Assembly (NCBI GenBank): GCA_045593825.1
Contig: JAZNXI010000138.1
Location: 1 to 17,652 of the forward strand
Length of the DNA stretch: 17,652 nt
From: SIG299 sp045593825
GTDB taxonomy: Bacteria; Bacillota; Clostridia; Lachnospirales; Lachnospiraceae
Direction: 5' to 3'
Shown piece after piece: positions 1 to 7,765 of this stretch. How positions within the stretch are numbered: the first letter of the stretch is position 1; each line of letters begins with the position of its first letter. A model generated the notes under the pieces. That model did not search any database and was not told the DNA's origin. It saw nothing but the letters and a program-made list of their open reading frames with translations. Position numbers and translations under genes: made by a program.

Positions 1-1455
1 TACATACTGCTCGGTAAGAGCGTTGAAGCCGGTGCCTACTGCAGACTCACGAATCTTATTTACGATTACGGAGCCTTCTAATCCTGCGTTTGCAGCGATG
101 CAACGAAGCGGAGCTTCGAGAGCCGCTAAGATGATGTTTGCACCTGTTCTCTCATCACCTTCTAAGGAAGCTGCAAGTGCTGCAACCTTCTTGGAAGCGT
201 GGATGTATGCGGAACCGCCGCCTGCAATGATACCCTCTTCTACTGCTGCCTTGGTAGCCGCAAGAGCATCTTCCATACGGAGCTTGTTTTCCTTCATTTC
301 AGTTTCTGTAGCTGCACCAACACGGATAACAGCAACACCGCCTGCTAACTTAGCAAGTCTTTCCTGAAGCTTTTCTCTATCAAATTCGGAAGTAGTTTCT
401 TCAATCTGTGCACGGATCTGAGCTACTCTTGCAGCGATTTCTGCAGGATCGCCTGCACCGTCAACGATGATGGTGTTTTCCTTCTGAACCTTTACGGACT
501 TTGCACGGCCAAGCTGGTCGAGAGTTACATCCTTAAGGTCAAGGCCAAGTTCGTCGGAAATTACGGTACCGCCGGTTAAAATAGCGATATCCTGAAGCAT
601 TGCCTTTCTTCTGTCGCCGTAGCCAGGAGCCTTAACACCAACAACAGTGAAAGTACCACGTAACTTGTTGATAACTAAAGTAGTAAGTGCTTCACCTTCG
701 ATATCTTCAGCAATGATTAAAAGTCTCTGACCGGACTGTACAATCTGCTCTAATACAGGGAGGATTTCCTGAATGTTGGAAATCTTCTTGTCGGTAATCA
801 AAATGAATGGGCTATCGAGGTTAGCTTCCATCTTATCCATGTCGGTTGCCATGTAAGCGGAAATATAACCACGGTCAAACTGCATACCTTCTACCAGGTC
901 AAGTTCTGTCTTCATGGTCTTGGACTCTTCGATGGTGATAACGCCGTCCTTGGAAACCTTATCCATAGCGTCTGCTACCATTTCACCAACTGCCTCGTCG
1001 CCTGCGGAAATTGCAGCAACCTTAGCAATCTGCTCCTTGCCTGTAACTACGGAACTCATTTCGGAAATAGCTTCTACTGCACAGTCAGTTGCCTTCTTCA
1101 TACCCTTTCTTAAGATGATTGGGTTAGCGCCTGCTGCCAGGTTCTTCATACCTTCGTTAATCATTGCCTGAGCAAGAACGGTAGCGGTTGTGGTACCATC
1201 ACCTGCTACGTCGTTTGTCTTGGTAGCAACTTCCTTAACAATCTGGGCACCCATGTTTTCGAATGCGTCTTCTAACTCGATTTCCTTTGCAATGGTAACA
1301 CCGTCATTTGTGATGAGCGGAGCACCGAAGGACTTATCTAATACTACGTTTCTGCCCTTTGGTCCTAAAGTTACCTTTACGGTATTTGCAAGCTTGTTTA
1401 CACCGGCCTCTAACGCTACTCTTGCGTCTGCGCCGTACTTAATTTCCTTTGCCAT
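1..1455 (-). CDS. groEL: Chaperonin GroEL (60 kDa), C-terminus cut off by window edge
   Basis: ATP-driven cytoplasmic chaperonin that folds proteins together with the GroES cap. Reading the minus strand from the ATG at 1455 gives a protein beginning MAKEIKYGADAR, with the ATP-site motif GDGTTT at residues 85-90 (D87 is the catalytic aspartate in the E. coli protein) and later the family signature region around AAVEEGIIAGGG. The window holds 485 codons in frame with no stop. The family is about 540 residues long, so roughly 55 C-terminal residues, including the usual Gly/Met tail, lie beyond the edge. A strong TAGGAGGATA ribosome site precedes the ATG. groES lies 26 bases upstream, so the two form the usual groES-groEL operon under the CIRCE operator. 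Confidence 0.99.
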   Translation of the reverse strand, partial: MAKEIKYGADARVALEAGVNKLANTVKVTLGPKGRNVVLDKSFGAPLITNDGVTIAKEIELEDAFENMGAQIVKEVATKTNDVAGDGTTTATVLAQAMINEGMKNLAAGANPIILRKGMKKATDCAVEAISEMSSVVTGKEQIAKVAAISAGDEAVGEMVADAMDKVSKDGVITIEESKTMKTELDLVEGMQFDRGYISAYMATDMDKMEANLDSPFILITDKKISNIQEILPVLEQIVQSGQRLLIIAEDIEGEALTTLVINKLRGTFTVVGVKAPGYGDRRKAMLQDIAILTGGTVISDELGLDLKDVTLDQLGRAKSVKVQKENTIIVDGAGDPAEIAARVAQIRAQIEETTSEFDREKLQERLAKLAGGVAVIRVGAATETEMKENKLRMEDALAATKAAVEEGIIAGGGSAYIHASKKVAALAASLEGDERTGANIILAALEAPLRCIAANAGLEGSVIVNKIRESAVGTGFNALTEQYV

Positions 1456-1481
1456 GTTAATATCCTCCTAAAACTTCTTGA

Positions 1482-1769
1482 TTAGTCTTCTACGATTGCA
1501 ACGATATCGTTCTGCTTTACTACGATGTACTCGTCATCACCAAGCTTAACGTCGGTACCTGCATACTTGGAGTAAATAACCTTGTCTCCAACCTTAACCT
1601 GCATGGTAACTTCCTTGCCGTCTACTACGCCGCCCGGACCTACTGCGATAACCTCTGCCTGCTGTGGCTTTTCCTTTGCCTGGCCAGGTAATACGATACC
1701 GGACTTAGTAGTTTCTTCTGCTAATAACTGCTTTAATACAACCTTATCTCCTAATGGTACTAATCTCAT
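1482..1769 (-). CDS. groES: Co-chaperonin GroES (10 kDa)
   Basis: Heptameric lid of the GroEL folding chamber. The 95-residue product has the full family length. It starts MRLVPLGDKVVLK, carries the flexible mobile loop with the GroEL-binding IVL tripeptide at residues 25-27, and contains the conserved VGPGG turn and the GDKVIYSKYAGT roof/core segment. The start is fixed by a TAAGGAGGAT ribosome site immediately upstream. It is the first gene of the groESL operon; transcription is expected to be controlled by HrcA at the CIRCE element between this gene and DUF6062. Confidence 0.99.
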   Translation of the reverse strand: MRLVPLGDKVVLKQLLAEETTKSGIVLPGQAKEKPQQAEVIAVGPGGVVDGKEVTMQVKVGDKVIYSKYAGTDVKLGDDEYIVVKQNDIVAIVED

Positions 1770-1794
1770 GATAATCCTCCTTATTTCTTCCTTA

Positions 1795-1821
1795 TTAGCA
1801 CTCTCCTGCTTTGAGTGCTAA
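1795..1821. promoter_or_regulatory. CIRCE operator (HrcA binding site) of groESL
   Basis: Perfect match to the CIRCE inverted repeat: TTAGCACTC (1795-1803), nine-base spacer, GAGTGCTAA (1813-1821). It lies in the groES leader, 25 bases upstream of the ATG, where the HrcA repressor is known to block groE transcription in Gram-positive bacteria until heat shock. hrcA itself is not in this window. Confidence 0.97.
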
Positions 1822-1825
1822 ATTC

Positions 1826-1856
1826 AATATACTTATCTTATCACACCTCGTGTAAA
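1826..1856 (-). promoter_or_regulatory. Probable groESL sigma-A promoter
   Basis: On the minus strand TTTACA (1851-1856) and TATATT (1826-1831) are 19 bases apart, and CIRCE begins five bases after the -10. That is the usual position for HrcA control. The spacing is longer than ideal. A second pairing, TTGCAC with TAAGAT 16 bases apart, covers the same stretch, so the exact hexamers are uncertain. Confidence 0.5.
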
Positions 1857-1876
1857 GTGCAACTAGGACTTTAGTC

Positions 1877-2614
1877 CTATTTCTTGCCTTCATCCGGGAA
1901 ATACTCCAGACTATTCTGCTTCATCATCATACGCTGCAGGGAGTCTTTGGAGTTTTTCCAAGGTTCATTGGTATAACGGTAATCAAATTTATCAATAAAC
2001 CAGGATAAATCGTCTCTTACCCGTTCCATACCTCTTATATAAGATTTATGCAGGGCATTCGTAAAATCTTCCACATATTTTCCGGATAACTGCTTTGGTG
2101 CCTCTTTCAGAAGCAAAGCGTAATGCTCGGAACAAAAGCCCTTACAGTTGTCCACTGTATTTCTGAAATCAGATTCTTTCTCATATAAGAAAAAGATAGT
2201 GGCGATATAACGGTCAAATACGTTATTGATTTTATTGCAGACAAAACAACTGTGCTGCACCTCTTCTAAGTAGGTAAGTAACGGATTTGTCTCTGTGTCC
2301 TTTTTAAAGAGACTCGGTTTTGCCGGCTTATAATTTTTTACAAGCTTGGATGTGTCACGGATGGTTTTATCGGCGTGGGTTTTTAACATTAACGCCAGCC
2401 CCAGACGATTCTGTTTGTTGTAAAGCTGCTGTACGTGCTCCTTACAAAATCCTACCTTGTCGGTAACCATACGGATGTCATCCTCCATGTAGCTTGGACC
2501 AAGGGTAAAATCAAGGGCATCTTCCTTTAATTTGTGATGCATGGCACATACCGGACACTCGCAATCCAGTGCAAAAGCCTCATTTACCGGAATGGTATAT
2601 AACTGTTCTTTCAT
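1877..2614 (-). CDS. DUF6062-type Cys/His-rich protein
   Basis: Function unknown. The 245-residue soluble protein resembles the family annotated as DUF6062 in Clostridia (MKEQLYTIPVNEAF start, LGPSYMEDDIR, NRLGLALMLKTH); the assignment is from memory. Two similar metal-site-like units are visible: C18/C20/C23 (CECPVC) with C57 and H60 (CKEH), then C123/C126 (CFVC) with C157, C161 and H164 (CSEH). This looks like an internal duplication binding two Zn ions or an Fe-S centre, but that is inference. No signal peptide or membrane segment is seen. An AGGAGGAT ribosome site sets the start. It follows glnS and the DUF2225 gene on the same strand and precedes groESL, from which it is separated by the groE promoter. 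Confidence 0.85.
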   Translation of the reverse strand: MKEQLYTIPVNEAFALDCECPVCAMHHKLKEDALDFTLGPSYMEDDIRMVTDKVGFCKEHVQQLYNKQNRLGLALMLKTHADKTIRDTSKLVKNYKPAKPSLFKKDTETNPLLTYLEEVQHSCFVCNKINNVFDRYIATIFFLYEKESDFRNTVDNCKGFCSEHYALLLKEAPKQLSGKYVEDFTNALHKSYIRGMERVRDDLSWFIDKFDYRYTNEPWKNSKDSLQRMMMKQNSLEYFPDEGKK

Positions 2615-2634
2615 GCAATCCTCCTAACTCGAAA

Positions 2635-2667
2635 GAAGGTGACGCTACGACCCGCACCGTCACCTTC
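2635..2667 (-). terminator. Intercistronic stem-loop between DUF2225 and DUF6062 genes
   Basis: A perfect 10-bp stem (GAAGGTGACG at 2635-2644 with CGTCACCTTC at 2658-2667) encloses a 13-base loop. On the minus strand it begins 15 bases after the DUF2225 stop and ends nine bases before the DUF6062 ribosome site. The T-tract on that strand is short (TTTC), so it may be a weak terminator/attenuator or an mRNA-processing or stabilising hairpin rather than a full stop. Confidence 0.45.
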
Positions 2668-2682
2668 TGTTGTTTCTTTTAG

Positions 2683-3540
2683 TTACTCGTCTGTTTTTCC
2701 GCTTTCTGCCTTGATTAAATCCTTCATATCCCTTGCCTTGGACTTAATGCGCTCACTTGCGTCTCTGGCTGTAATGACTCTTGCAATCATGCGTAATGCT
2801 TCGTCATATTTGCCGATTTGTCTTGCCAGGTCTGCGGTTAAATAGGTCATGGTAGTTTCGTCCATGCCGCACATTGGGAAAGGTTCCTTAGAGAAAGCTT
2901 CCATAAATCCTTCGTATGCATTGGCAATGTAGTCTTTTTCCTGGGCAGCCAGCTGCTTTTTCACTTCTTCTAAGTTAGGAGTATCCGCCGGAAGGCTTTC
3001 TGCCTTACCACGGAATAACCAGGCAAGCTTTAAACAGGTATACGCCTTTTCACTTGCCTTGGCATGCTTTACCACCGCATTTACCAGCGCCAGCTTATGA
3101 CGGGTAATTGCCTCATCATAGGTTAAGATATCTTCGCTTTCCTTTAAGCCTTTAAAATTGGCAGAAATATTGATTTTAATCAGCTTTGCCTGAGTATCTG
3201 TCATGTAGTTGTAGAAGCGGTTTAACGCCGCATAACCACAGTATGGACATACGATGGCATCGTACTTTAAGGAATCTACATGCTGATACTTTGGACGCAG
3301 GTCGTTATCGGAGCCGATAAGCTTTACCTTACCCGTACGGACCATTTTAGATTTGAATTCTTTGTCGCACACCTTGCAGACAAAGTGCTTGTCAAACAGC
3401 AGGTCTTCTTCCTTAATTTCCACCGGCTGAGCTGCGGATTTCTTTGCTTCTTCCTTCTCTTTTTCCTTGTGTTCAAACAGCTTCATTTCGGATAAATTGC
3501 CAAGTCCCAAAGACTCTAAGCCCGAAAATAAATTCGCCAT
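2683..3540 (-). CDS. DUF2225 zinc-ribbon protein
   Basis: Function unknown; 285 residues, cytoplasmic. It fits the DUF2225 family seen across Firmicutes. After a charged, Lys/Glu-rich linker (residues about 20-47) comes a probable zinc site made by two knuckles, C55/C58 (CKVC) and C98/C101 (CPYC, followed by GYAA), and then an all-helical, TPR-like C-terminal half (about residues 120-280) with repeated AxxAY/LA patterns. A GGAGGT ribosome site five bases before the ATG fixes the start. The gene begins 22 bases after the glnS stop, so it is probably cotranscribed with glnS. The next gene, the DUF6062 protein, is also Cys-rich and likely metal-binding. Confidence 0.88.
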   Translation of the reverse strand: MANLFSGLESLGLGNLSEMKLFEHKEKEKEEAKKSAAQPVEIKEEDLLFDKHFVCKVCDKEFKSKMVRTGKVKLIGSDNDLRPKYQHVDSLKYDAIVCPYCGYAALNRFYNYMTDTQAKLIKINISANFKGLKESEDILTYDEAITRHKLALVNAVVKHAKASEKAYTCLKLAWLFRGKAESLPADTPNLEEVKKQLAAQEKDYIANAYEGFMEAFSKEPFPMCGMDETTMTYLTADLARQIGKYDEALRMIARVITARDASERIKSKARDMKDLIKAESGKTDE

Positions 3541-3562
3541 ATTGTACCTCCGATAGTATTGT

Positions 3563-5248
3563 TTACTGTGGCTTATAGGAACTCTTCATGGAAACAATCC
3601 GGTTAAATACCAGATGCTCCGGTGTGGAATCCTTACAGTCTACACAGAAATAACCGTTACGTAAGAACTGGAAGCTGTCATACGCCTTTGCATCAGCCAC
3701 GCTTGGCTCTACAAAGCAGTTGGTTAAGATGGTTCTGGAGTTAGGATTTAAGTTTACGCTGCCATCTTCGTTATAAACAGCACCCTTGGATTCATCCACC
3801 AGGTTTTCGTATAAACGAACCTCGCAAGGAACTGCAGTCTTTGCAGCCACCCAGTGAATAGTACCCTTAACTTTTCTGCCCTCAAAGCCGGAACCGCTCT
3901 TGGTTTCAGGGTCGTAGGTACAGTGAACTACGGTTACCTTGCCGTCTTCATCGGTTTCGTAACCGGTACAGGTTACAAAGTAAGCGTTCATTAAACGAAC
4001 CTCGTTGCCCGGGAACAGGCGGAAATACTTCTTTGGAGGCTCAATCATGAAGTCGTCACGGTCGATGTAAAGCTCTCTGCCGAAAGGAAGCTTTCTTTCG
4101 CCAAGCGCTTCGTTTTCTAAGTTGTTCGGAGCGTCCAGATACTCAATCTGGTCTTCCGGATAATTGTCGATAACAAGCTTAACCGGATCAAGAACTGCCA
4201 TAACACGGTTCTTCTTAAGCTTTAAGTCTTCACGGATACAGTACTCAAGCATTGCATAGTCTACGGAGCTGTTTGCCTTGGATACGCCGCAAAGCTCCAT
4301 GAACAGCTGCAGGGACTCCGGTGTAAAACCACGACGACGGAGCGCTGCAATGGAAACAAGACGAGGGTCGTCCCAACCGTCTACGGTGCCGTTTTCTACT
4401 AAGCGCTTGATGTATCTCTTACCGGTAATAACGTTGGTTAAATACATCTTTGCGAACTCAATCTGCTGTGGTGGGTTTGGATACTCTAATTCTCTTACTA
4501 CCCAGTCGTACAGCGGACGATGGTCTTCAAATTCCAGTGTACAAATAGAATGTGTAATGCCCTCAATAGCATCTTCGATTGGATGAGCGAAGTCGTACAT
4601 TGGGTAAATGCACCACTTGTCGCCGGTATTGTGGTGAGTCATTCTTGCCACACGGTAAATAACCGGGTCTCTCATGTTGATGTTAGGGGATGCCATATCA
4701 ATTTTTGCACGGAGCACCTTGGTTCCGTCTTCAAATTCACCGTTCTTCATAGCCTCGAACAGAGCCAGATTTTCTTCTACGCTTCTGTCGCGGTATGGGC
4801 TGTTTTTACCCGGATTTTCGAAGTCGCCGCGGTATGCGCGGATTTCCTCTGCAGTTAAATCACAAACGTAAGCCTTGCCCTTCTTGATTAACTTAATTGC
4901 GCCTTCATACATTGCATCGAAATAGTCGGATGCAAAGAACAGTCTGTCTTCAAAATCGCCGCCAACCCACTTAACGTCTGCCTTGATGGACTCAACAAAC
5001 TCTGTTTTTTCTTTGGTTGGATTAGTGTCGTCAAAACGGAGGTTAAACTTACCGCCGTACTTTTTTGCCAGACCATAGTTTAATAAAATGGATTTTGCAT
5101 GTCCGATGTGAAGGTAACCGTTTGGTTCCGGTGGGAAACGGGTAACAATGTTGGTATGCTTACCCTCTGCTAAATCCTTCTCAATAATCATTTCAATGAA
5201 ATTTTTCGATACTACTTCTTTTACGTCGTCTTTTACTTCTTCAGCCAT
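3563..5248 (-). CDS. glnS: Glutaminyl-tRNA synthetase
   Basis: Class I aminoacyl-tRNA synthetase that charges tRNA-Gln directly with glutamine in the cytoplasm. Numbering from the upstream in-frame ATG at 5260, the catalytic domain shows FPPEPNGYLHIGHAKS with HIGH at 51-54, RFDDTNP at 75-81 and the tRNA-contacting GWDDPR at 295-300. The C-terminal half is the beta-barrel anticodon-binding region. The KMSKS-type loop reads VITGKR (277-282) where E. coli has VMSKR; the key lysine is kept. Two starts are possible: ATG at 5260 (565 residues), with AAAGG only one base away, or ATG at 5248 (561 residues, MAEEVKDD), preceded by GGAAAGAAAC. The second has better spacing and fits the family N-terminus, so it is chosen. 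First gene of a probable glnS-DUF2225-DUF6062 unit. The leader is too short for a T-box. Confidence 0.97.
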   Translation of the reverse strand: MAEEVKDDVKEVVSKNFIEMIIEKDLAEGKHTNIVTRFPPEPNGYLHIGHAKSILLNYGLAKKYGGKFNLRFDDTNPTKEKTEFVESIKADVKWVGGDFEDRLFFASDYFDAMYEGAIKLIKKGKAYVCDLTAEEIRAYRGDFENPGKNSPYRDRSVEENLALFEAMKNGEFEDGTKVLRAKIDMASPNINMRDPVIYRVARMTHHNTGDKWCIYPMYDFAHPIEDAIEGITHSICTLEFEDHRPLYDWVVRELEYPNPPQQIEFAKMYLTNVITGKRYIKRLVENGTVDGWDDPRLVSIAALRRRGFTPESLQLFMELCGVSKANSSVDYAMLEYCIREDLKLKKNRVMAVLDPVKLVIDNYPEDQIEYLDAPNNLENEALGERKLPFGRELYIDRDDFMIEPPKKYFRLFPGNEVRLMNAYFVTCTGYETDEDGKVTVVHCTYDPETKSGSGFEGRKVKGTIHWVAAKTAVPCEVRLYENLVDESKGAVYNEDGSVNLNPNSRTILTNCFVEPSVADAKAYDSFQFLRNGYFCVDCKDSTPEHLVFNRIVSMKSSYKPQ

Positions 5249-5311
5249 GTTTCTTTCCATGCCTTTCTTTTTGTTTCGCTCAATTTTTTGCCCACAGAAT
5301 ATACGCAGGCT

Positions 5312-5317
5312 ATTATA
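5312..5317 (-). promoter_or_regulatory. Possible -10 box for glnS
   Basis: A perfect TATAAT lies on the minus strand about 64 bases before the chosen glnS start, in an AT-rich gap that follows the terminator of the upstream gene. No good -35 hexamer is seen at 16-18 bases, so the call rests mainly on position and the -10 match. Confidence 0.4.
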
Positions 5318-5340
5318 AAGTATATCATAACATAATTTTC

Positions 5341-5374
5341 ATAAAAATAAAAGGGAAATCTTTCGATTCCCCTT
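5341..5374 (-). terminator. Intrinsic terminator of the DUF3810 gene
   Basis: On the minus strand a 10-bp stem (AAGGGGAATC / GATTTCCCTT, with one G-T pair) is capped by a GAAA tetraloop and followed by TTATTTTTAT. It begins seven bases after the TGA of the DUF3810 gene. It separates the carboxypeptidase/DUF3810 pair from the glnS unit. Confidence 0.88.
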
Positions 5375-5381
5375 GATTTTA

Positions 5382-6566
5382 TCAATTTTTCCGCTGTTTG
5401 TATTCCGCCAGCAGTAAATCTACCACTCTACCGTAACTCTTGGTGCCGTCTTCCTGGTCGTTTGCCTTCAAGTAAGCATCGTTTACCTTGTCTGCAATTT
5501 CACCCACGGTAGTTTCTCCCACTACAGGCTTTTCAAACTGGTCCCAGTATTCATTGTTGGCTGCAAGGTCATAACTTACCTTAGGACTGATATGGGCATA
5601 ATATAATTCGAAATACCGGTCCGCATCCTGACGGTACAGGGCGTTTCCCGTATGAATCAGGGCAAGCATGGTGCCGCTGTACTGTAAATCCAAAGAATCC
5701 GATGCCATGCAGGCACGGTAGGATATGTAATTTGCCTCATCCTCCCGCATAAAGCCCCTAAGATGGGCCAGCTCGTGGCACATGGTGGAACCGATGGAAT
5801 ACGGCGAAATATCAATGTTTACGTTAGCTTCCATGGTCCACGGAGTGAACACACCGGTAATCTCCGTCCAGGACATCAGCCTGGAAAAGAACACATGCTT
5901 CGGTACCGGATACATACCGCCAAACACCGGATATTCTTTAGCAAACTCCTGATAGGCCTTCTTTGCTTCTTTGCCCAAGTGGCGCTCGGAATAAGGAAGT
6001 ACATACACTCCTCTCTCATCCTCCGTGGTAAGCTGTGCCCGAAGCTCTGTGGCTTTATCTGCCAGCTCGGTGTATAAGCCTGCCAATTCGTCCACGGTAG
6101 AATTTTCCACCGTAAGCCCCAAATGATATGCCACGGGATACCGGTGATAATTGACACCACAAAGCAGCACATATCCAAAGTAAATGACTGCTGCGAGACA
6201 AAGAAGATTCTGCAACATGGTTACCAGCAGATTGATGCGCTGTGCGGCAACACTTTCTATCTCCATAATGTCCTTATGGTATTGCGACATGGCACATGCC
6301 GGTTTCTTTACCTTACACACCCGCACCATCTGCCGGATGATAAGCACCAGCACCGTAACCGGTCCCACAATAATGACAAGCTCCATTAAGGAGAAGGGAA
6401 TCCAGCCGGTAAGAAAGCTCATGCCCTGGGACAAATATTTGTAAATCCCGGTGGCAAATACGTTCTCCGCCACAGTAGAATTATTCTTTACCCACTGGGT
6501 CAAAATAAGTCCCAGAGGAGCCAGCAATAACAGTATATTCCGTTTTCGCAAAAGTAGTTGTTTCAT
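5382..6566 (-). CDS. DUF3810 membrane-anchored zinc metalloprotease-like protein
   Basis: A 394-residue protein of the DUF3810 family; substrate unknown. Hydrophobic segments at about residues 11-23, 58-80 and 112-137 anchor it in the membrane. The long C-terminal domain carries the zincin motif HELAH at 264-268 (H264 and H268 as Zn ligands, E265 as general base), followed by REDEANY, where E277 is a plausible third ligand as in gluzincins. The MEANVNIDISPYSIGSTM stretch just before HELAH is typical of this family. A GGAAG ribosome site lies five bases from the ATG. It starts 10 bases after the stop of the S66 peptidase gene, so the two are almost surely one transcript, which suggests a shared envelope or peptidoglycan role (inference). 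Confidence 0.9.
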   Translation of the reverse strand: MKQLLLRKRNILLLLAPLGLILTQWVKNNSTVAENVFATGIYKYLSQGMSFLTGWIPFSLMELVIIVGPVTVLVLIIRQMVRVCKVKKPACAMSQYHKDIMEIESVAAQRINLLVTMLQNLLCLAAVIYFGYVLLCGVNYHRYPVAYHLGLTVENSTVDELAGLYTELADKATELRAQLTTEDERGVYVLPYSERHLGKEAKKAYQEFAKEYPVFGGMYPVPKHVFFSRLMSWTEITGVFTPWTMEANVNIDISPYSIGSTMCHELAHLRGFMREDEANYISYRACMASDSLDLQYSGTMLALIHTGNALYRQDADRYFELYYAHISPKVSYDLAANNEYWDQFEKPVVGETTVGEIADKVNDAYLKANDQEDGTKSYGRVVDLLLAEYKQRKN

Positions 6567-6576
6567 AAGAACTTCC

Positions 6577-7617
6577 TTACTTCATCTCAATCTGTATCTC
6601 ATTTCCCTCTACCTTAATAGTTGCAAGACTTCCGCAAACCAGTGGCATCATCGGTGCAAAATGCCCTACATCCGCATCCATGATAATCGGCACATTGTAC
6701 TTAGCAAGCACACCGGTAACCGCACTGTACTGGTCCAGTCCCATCAGTTCCTGTCCCATACAAAGAGGACGTCCGATTAAGAAGCCCTTAGTGTATTTAA
6801 ACCAGCCGCTGTGCTCTAACTGCCAGATGGCCCGTCGGATGGACATAACGTTTAAATCGCAGGCCTCCAAAAACCAGAGAATTCCCTCTTCTTTGTATTT
6901 TTCGGCAAACTCCGGTACCTTGTCGAACTTTGTGCCTACCAGCATATCCAGGCAGTCTAAGCAGCCGCCGATAAGTCTGCCGGAAACATTCACCTTTCCG
7001 TTTTCGGTAAGCGTTCCCGTTGCAGGGTCATACACCTTTAACACTCTTTTTTCTGTGATATTATATGGTTCTAACGGATGCTCCTCATCCTTTAAGGATT
7101 CCTTTTCCCAGCCATTGTAGCCTGTTACCGTATTCTTTTTACCGGTCATGATGTCAAAAGCGTCCTGCAGGGCCGGATGCCACGGTTCCATGCCGTAAGC
7201 AGCGGCGCACGGACCGTAAAGAGAAGCCACATCACAAAGGGTGGTCAGCAAAAAGGTAAAGTTGGTATTGTCGGAATAACCGGTGTACCACTTTGGCTCT
7301 GCCGCTTTTATTTTCTCAAAATCCACATGGTCCAAAATTTCACACATGAGCTCTCCGCCGCCGCAGGAAATCATGGCCTGATTCTCTTTGCTTAAGTAAC
7401 TTTCCGTCAATTCTTTTGCACAAAGTTCCGGGGTATTACTGATGCCGATGCCCCTGCCCTCATAGCAGTTTGGACCAAGGTGGATGCCGTAGCCCAGTTC
7501 CTTAAACTTCTTCTGTGCATTATTGAATGCGGTTTTATAAGGCTCAATGTTACATCCGAAGGACGGTGCCACAAAGCCAATGGTTTCGTTTTTTTGTAAT
7601 GGTTTTGGATATCGCAT
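6577..7617 (-). CDS. S66 family LD-carboxypeptidase / MccF-like serine peptidase
   Basis: A 346-residue protein of peptidase family S66, which includes LdcA (removes the terminal D-Ala from murein tetrapeptides in recycling) and MccF (cleaves microcin C). The expected Ser-Glu-His triad is visible: S115 in GYSDNT, E251 in WFLEACD and H319 in DADVGH. The N-terminal half shows the ETIGFVAPSFG start and the SCGGGELM loop of the family. No signal peptide, so it is cytoplasmic. An AGGAGA ribosome site precedes the ATG. It leads a two-gene unit with the DUF3810 membrane protease. Sequence alone does not separate a murein LD-carboxypeptidase from an MccF-like immunity or detoxification enzyme. Confidence 0.93.
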   Translation of the reverse strand: MRYPKPLQKNETIGFVAPSFGCNIEPYKTAFNNAQKKFKELGYGIHLGPNCYEGRGIGISNTPELCAKELTESYLSKENQAMISCGGGELMCEILDHVDFEKIKAAEPKWYTGYSDNTNFTFLLTTLCDVASLYGPCAAAYGMEPWHPALQDAFDIMTGKKNTVTGYNGWEKESLKDEEHPLEPYNITEKRVLKVYDPATGTLTENGKVNVSGRLIGGCLDCLDMLVGTKFDKVPEFAEKYKEEGILWFLEACDLNVMSIRRAIWQLEHSGWFKYTKGFLIGRPLCMGQELMGLDQYSAVTGVLAKYNVPIIMDADVGHFAPMMPLVCGSLATIKVEGNEIQIEMK

Positions 7618-7701
7618 AATATACTCTCCTGCTTTCCTTTGATAATTTCAAACCTAATCTGCCTTCATTTTATCACACATTTTCGAAAAAATCATCCCTT
7701 C

Positions 7702-7730
7702 TTCCAAAATTGCATAAGATGTGGTACAAT
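7702..7730 (+). promoter_or_regulatory. Probable promoter of the LURP-one/FliK-like pair
   Basis: TTCCAA (7702-7707), a 17-base spacer and TACAAT (7725-7730) lie 35 bases upstream of the ATG at 7766. The -10 is good and the -35 is weak. The 148-base gap also serves the divergent S66 peptidase gene, for which only a weak TAAAAT at 7667-7672 (minus strand) was seen. Confidence 0.5.
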
Positions 7731-7765
7731 TAATCCGATATGATGTATGGGGAAGGAGAAAAAAT

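Noticed and set aside
23..1471. Plus-strand open frames opposite groEL (23-367, 914-1171, 1190-1471)
   Set aside because: They are antisense shadows of groEL with no ribosome sites and low-complexity Ser/Ala/Thr-rich products.
1864..1879. Hairpin TAGGACT/AGTCCTA over the DUF6062 stop as a terminator
   Set aside because: The loop would be only two bases (about 5-6 bp usable stem), with no T-tract on the minus strand.
5249..5340. T-box leader for glnS
   Set aside because: The gap is under 100 bases and shows no specifier stem or T-box antiterminator motif.
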